The notes below the pieces were generated by a model, which saw only the letters and a program-made list of their open reading frames with translations, was not told the origin of the DNA and made no database searches. Position numbers and translations under genes: made by a program. Positions 61,027-64,000 of a stretch of DNA of 64,000 bases are shown piece after piece (positions within the stretch are counted from its first letter, which is position 1; every line of letters starts with the position of its first letter). This DNA comes from Morganella psychrotolerans (lineage in GTDB: Bacteria; Pseudomonadota; Gammaproteobacteria; Enterobacterales; Enterobacteriaceae), in NCBI RefSeq assembly GCF_001676155.1, contig NZ_LZEW01000001.1, positions 1,116,001 to 1,180,000 on the forward strand, given 5' to 3'.

Positions 61027-61911
61027 TTAATTCAGATACTCACCGCTGCGCAATGCGGCAATCCGCTTATCCAGCGGCGGGTGTGATAAAAACAGTTCAC
61101 TGAATGCTTTATTACGCCCGTTGATGCAAAGCGCCATCATACTGCCCGCTTCCTGTGGCTCGTAACTGGTTTTCAGACGTTGCAGTGCGGCAATCATCTT
61201 CTCACGTCCCACCAGTTTTGCTGATCCCGCATCCGCATAAAACTCACGGTGGCGGGAGAACCACATGGTAATGATACTGGCAAGAATACCGAATACAATC
61301 TCCAGAACCATAGATACCGCAAAGTAAATCATCGGGTTACCCTGACTGCCGGAATTACTGTCATTGTTATTATTAGACATAAAGCCCGCGGCTAACTGCG
61401 CCAGGATACGGGAAATAAAGATAACAAACGTATTCACCACGCCCTGAAGCAGCGTCATCGTTACCATATCGCCGTTCGCAATATGACTGATTTCATGAGC
61501 GATAACGGCTTCTGCTTCGTCACGGCTCATACTTTCCAGTAAACCGGTACTGACCGCCACCAGCGACGCATCACGACGTGCGCCGGTTGCAAAGGCGTTA
61601 ATGTCCGGTGCATGATAAACAGCTACCTGCGGCATACCAATGCCCGCTTGTTGTGCCTGGCGGCTCACGGTATCAAGCAGCCAGCGCTCTGTCTGGTTTG
61701 ACGGATTGGTGATCACCTGTCCGCCCACAGAACGCAGCGCCATCCATTTTGACATCAGCAGTGAAACAAATGCACCACCGAAACCAAACAGCCCCGCCAT
61801 GATCATAAGCCCGGTCACACTCTGCCCCTGAATACCGGTCAGACTCAGAATAATGCCGAACACAGCCATTACGGCCAGGTTAGTGAGTAAAAACAATGCA
61901 ATTCGCATCAT
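61027..61911 (-). CDS. htpX: Membrane protease HtpX
   Basis: 294-residue M48-family zinc metalloprotease of the inner membrane (E. coli 293). Zinc motif HEISH at 139-143, with a further Glu ligand in [14 protein letters not shown]. Two N-terminal and two middle hydrophobic helices. Takes part in membrane protein quality control with FtsH and is induced by CpxR in E. coli. Starts [14 protein letters not shown], as in E. coli. Confidence 0.96.
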   Translation of the reverse strand: MMRIALFLLTNLAVMAVFGIILSLTGIQGQSVTGLMIMAGLFGFGGAFVSLLMSKWMALRSVGGQVITNPSNQTERWLLDTVSRQAQQAGIGMPQVAVYHAPDINAFATGARRDASLVAVSTGLLESMSRDEAEAVIAHEISHIANGDMVTMTLLQGVVNTFVIFISRILAQLAAGFMSNNNNDSNSGSQGNPMIYFAVSMVLEIVFGILASIITMWFSRHREFYADAGSAKLVGREKMIAALQRLKTSYEPQEAGSMMALCINGRNKAFSELFLSHPPLDKRIAALRSGEYLN

Positions 61912-62122
61912 ATCAGTAGGTTCCTTTAAATATATTGCCCGTCAGTTGTCTTAAAAATGGCGCCACTCTGCTAAATTTCAAGGTTTTTTTACCTGATGAC
62001 ATTAATTATTAAACAACTTTACACTTAATCTTAATAAGGTCTCTTTTTTACTACTTTGTGCGCAATATCCGGTTGCAGAAATAATCACCGCTTTTTAGTA
62101 AAAAACACTTTACTTTTTAAAT

Positions 62123-62141
62123 GGGAAAAATTATCATTCTC
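62123..62141 (+). promoter_or_regulatory. Fur box of ryhB
   Basis: GGGAAAAATTATCATTCTC matches the Fur consensus at 13 of 19 positions, and overlaps the -10 hexamer TATCAT (62132-62137) of RyhB, the usual place for Fur repression of ryhB. Confidence 0.65.
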
Positions 62142-62144
62142 GTT

Positions 62145-62249
62145 GTCGGTACCTGAGTAAATTACTAAGGTATTGGCAAACGACATTGCTCACATTGCTT
62201 CCAGTAATTTAGAAGTTTCTCAGCCAGCCTTCGCGCTGGCTTTTTTTTT
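62145..62249 (+). ncRNA. ryhB: RyhB small regulatory RNA
   Basis: ACGACATTGCTCACATTGCTTCCAGTA (62180-62206) contains the RyhB core that pairs with sodB, sdhC and other iron-protein mRNAs. The terminator GCCAGC/GCTGGC with a six-base loop and T9 (62223-62249) resembles that of E. coli. The start near 62145 fits both the TATCAT -10 and the 34-base distance to the core in E. coli. Expressed under iron limitation when Fur releases its box, with Hfq as partner. The rest of the 61912-62264 gap holds no gene. Confidence 0.9.
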
Positions 62250-62264
62250 ATCCCGCATTTACTG

Positions 62265-62654
62265 TCAGCGCTCATACAACTCCACCGGAAGATTATCCGG
62301 ATCAAAACAGAATAAAAAATGTTTTCCGGTGAATTCATCCGTCCGGATCCCGTCACAGTGAATTGCCTGTGCGTCCAGAAAGGCTTTCCACGCCGCAAGG
62401 TCATTCACAGCAAAGGCCAGATGGCGCAAACCGCAGGCTTCCGGCTGACTGAGACGCGCCGGACTTGCCGGGAAAGTAAACAGCTCAAGTAAATACTCTC
62501 CGTTCAGCGCCAGATCGATTTTCCACGAATTCCGCGCTTCACGATAATGCTCACTGATCACCGTAAAACCAAGCACATCACAATAAAACGCCAGGCTGGC
62601 CGCTTTGTCTGATGCAATCACTGCAATATGATCAATTTTCTCAATCTTCAGCAT
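62265..62654 (-). CDS. yaeR: VOC family protein YaeR (glyoxalase/bleomycin-resistance fold)
   Basis: 129 residues, the same length as E. coli YaeR, with REARNSWKIDLALNGEYLLELFTFP and EACGLRHLAFAVND near-identical. Vicinal-oxygen-chelate metalloprotein with His8 (IDHIAVIA) and His77 (LRHLAF) and Glu126 (VELYE) as likely metal ligands. The substrate is unknown. It stands alone, between RyhB and maeB. Confidence 0.88.
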   Translation of the reverse strand: MLKIEKIDHIAVIASDKAASLAFYCDVLGFTVISEHYREARNSWKIDLALNGEYLLELFTFPASPARLSQPEACGLRHLAFAVNDLAAWKAFLDAQAIHCDGIRTDEFTGKHFLFCFDPDNLPVELYER

Positions 62655-62662
62655 GCTATTCC

Positions 62663-62692
62663 TTTATAACGCCCCGTTTCCGGGGCGTTTAC
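62663..62692 (-). terminator. Terminator after maeB
   Basis: ACGCCCCG/CGGGGCGT stem with TTTC loop, ten bases past the maeB stop; the minus-strand tail is only weakly T-rich. Confidence 0.65.
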
Positions 62693-62702
62693 CGACGTCA
62701 GA

Positions 62703-64000
62703 TTACAGTGGCTGAGTCTGTGCTTCCACCGCAGCCAGCGCGACCATGTTCACAATACGGCGTACCGAGGAAATCGACGTCAGAATGTGTACCGGTTTAT
62801 TAATCCCCATCAGTACCGGACCTACTGTCACCCCTTCTGAACTGGTGACGCGCAGCAGGTTATAACTGATACGGGCGGCTTCACCGTTTGGCATAATCAG
62901 CAGGTTAGCCGCGCCTTTCAGCGGGCTGTCCGGCATCAGATCACGACGGATGGCTTCCACCAGCGCTGCATCACCGTGCATTTCGCCATCAATTTCCAGA
63001 GACGGGTCCTGTGCGCGGACCAGCGCCAGGGTGTCGCGCATTTTATCGGCAGACGGCGACCGGCAGGAGCCGAAGCTTGAACGGGATAACAGCGCCACTT
63101 TTGGCTCGATCCCGAAACGGCGTACAGCATTTGCCGCCATCAGCGTAATCTCCGCAAGCTGTTCAGCGGTCGGGTCATCATGCACATAGGTGTCTGTAAT
63201 AAAGGTATTGCCTGTCGGCAGGATCAGCGCATTCATCGCCCCGGCAGTATGGACGCCCTCATGGAAACCAAATACATTTTCCACAATATTGTAATGCTCA
63301 TGATAATCCCCGACGATTCCGCAGATCATACCGTCAGCCTCACCACGGTGAACCATTATTGCGCCAATGCTGGTCGGGTTGGTAATGATGGCGCGGCGCG
63401 CCTGCTCCTGTGTCACCCCTTTGCGTTTCATCAGCTGATAATATTCCTGCCAGTATTCAGCAAAGCGCGGATCACTTTCATTATTTACAATTTCAAAATC
63501 AGTCCCCGGGACAATCTGTAATCCCAGTTTTTTGATCCGCATCTCAATCACATCCGGGCGACCAATCAGAACAGGGAATGCCAGCCCCATACTGACCAGC
63601 TCCTGAGTCGCATGTAACATGCGCGGCTCTTCACCTTCTGCCAGCACAATCCGTTTGCGGTCTTTGCGCGCCATAGAAAAAATCGGTTTCATAAACAGCG
63701 TGGTTTTATAGACAAATTCATTCAGATGCTCAAGATACGCACTGAAATCTTCAATCGGACGGGTGGCAACACCCGTTTCCATCGCCGCTTTTGCCACTGC
63801 CGGTGCAATTTTCAGGATCAGGCGCGGATCAAATGGTTTTGGAATAATATATTCACGCCCGAAAGAGAGTTCCTGTCCGCCGTAGGCAGAAGCAACCTGC
63901 TCGCTCTGCTCTGCCAGCGCCAAATCAGCAATGGCTTTTACACACGCCAGTTTCATCTCTTCATTTATGGCGGTTGCACCTACATCAAGCGCACCACGGA
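62703..64000 (-). CDS. maeB: NADP-dependent malic enzyme MaeB, 3' part
   Basis: C-terminal 431 residues of an about 759-residue enzyme; the frame is open to the right window edge (GALDVGATAINEEM precedes the first internal ATG at 63956). The visible part holds the end of the malic enzyme domain (FDPRLILKIAPAVAKAAMETGVA) and then the phosphotransacetylase-like domain with GNTFITDTYVHDDPTAEQLAEI and EMHGDAALV. Malate + NADP+ to pyruvate + CO2 + NADPH; acetyl-CoA and other metabolites bind the C-terminal domain as effectors. Confidence 0.95.
   Translation of the reverse strand, partial: RGALDVGATAINEEMKLACVKAIADLALAEQSEQVASAYGGQELSFGREYIIPKPFDPRLILKIAPAVAKAAMETGVATRPIEDFSAYLEHLNEFVYKTTLFMKPIFSMARKDRKRIVLAEGEEPRMLHATQELVSMGLAFPVLIGRPDVIEMRIKKLGLQIVPGTDFEIVNNESDPRFAEYWQEYYQLMKRKGVTQEQARRAIITNPTSIGAIMVHRGEADGMICGIVGDYHEHYNIVENVFGFHEGVHTAGAMNALILPTGNTFITDTYVHDDPTAEQLAEITLMAANAVRRFGIEPKVALLSRSSFGSCRSPSADKMRDTLALVRAQDPSLEIDGEMHGDAALVEAIRRDLMPDSPLKGAANLLIMPNGEAARISYNLLRVTSSEGVTVGPVLMGINKPVHILTSISSVRRIVNMVALAAVEAQTQPL

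Overview
The window reads as chromosomal core DNA of an enterobacterium. Gene order (mdtK-tRNA-Val-pykF-lpp-ldt-suf; ydiJ-ydiK-rprA; ppsA/ppsR-aroH-hemP; btu-ihfA-pheTS-rplT-rpmI-infC-thrS; yniA-yniB-hxpB-ydjM-tcyP) follows Escherichia coli closely. The roughly 50% G+C look, a duplicated arnT, an arn operon between nlpC and btuD, a sitABCD locus and many ERIC repeats point to Morganellaceae, most likely Morganella. This is an inference from protein resemblance and base composition, not a database result. There is no prophage, transposase, CRISPR array or obvious island.

Layout: 1-3.6 kb, end of the efflux gene mdtK, tRNA-Val(GAC), pykF with a Cra site, and lpp. 3.7-10.6 kb, an L,D-transpeptidase that acts on Lpp, then the sufABCDSE iron-sulfur operon. 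10.6-16.4 kb, tandem ERIC repeats, menI, ydiJ, ydiK and the sRNA RprA. 16.4-21.2 kb, ppsA and its regulator ppsR, diverging around a second Cra site, then a frameshifted aroH. 21.3-25.5 kb, a Fur-type heme uptake locus hemP-hemS-hmuTUV that lacks its receptor gene. 25.5-28.4 kb, an unrecognised membrane protein, a MarA/SoxS-like activator, lplA and nlpC. 28.5-38 kb, the complete arnBCADTEF lipid A modification operon plus a second arnT. 38-47.5 kb, btuCD, ihfA and the thrS-infC-rpmI-rplT-pheMST translation cluster. 47.6-54 kb, a phosphoethanolamine-transferase-like protein, emtA and the sitABCD Mn/Fe transporter. 54-64 kb, yniA, yniB, hxpB, ydjM, tcyP, a hydrolase with its LysR regulator, htpX, the sRNA RyhB, yaeR and the 3' part of maeB.

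Three themes connect the genes. Iron: suf, hem, sit and ryhB all carry Fur-like operators here. Carbon flow: pykF and ppsA, the opposing PEP/pyruvate enzymes, both have consensus Cra sites. Envelope: Lpp, L,D-transpeptidase, EmtA, NlpC, the Arn pathway, RprA and an EptA-type enzyme all concern cell wall or lipid A.

RNA-level control is rich and readable: RprA, RyhB, a PheM attenuator, an AUU-started infC and a thrS leader with two tRNA-Thr anticodon-like hairpins.

The most striking anomaly is a set of about eleven single-base frameshifts in otherwise well conserved genes. At least nine are one extra base in an A/T run of 7-9, including one in the ribosomal protein gene rplT and three in ydjM. 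Repairing each run by one base restores proteins close to the lengths I recall for the E. coli proteins, so homopolymer sequencing error is the leading explanation. I found no convincing evidence for a wholly new biological system.
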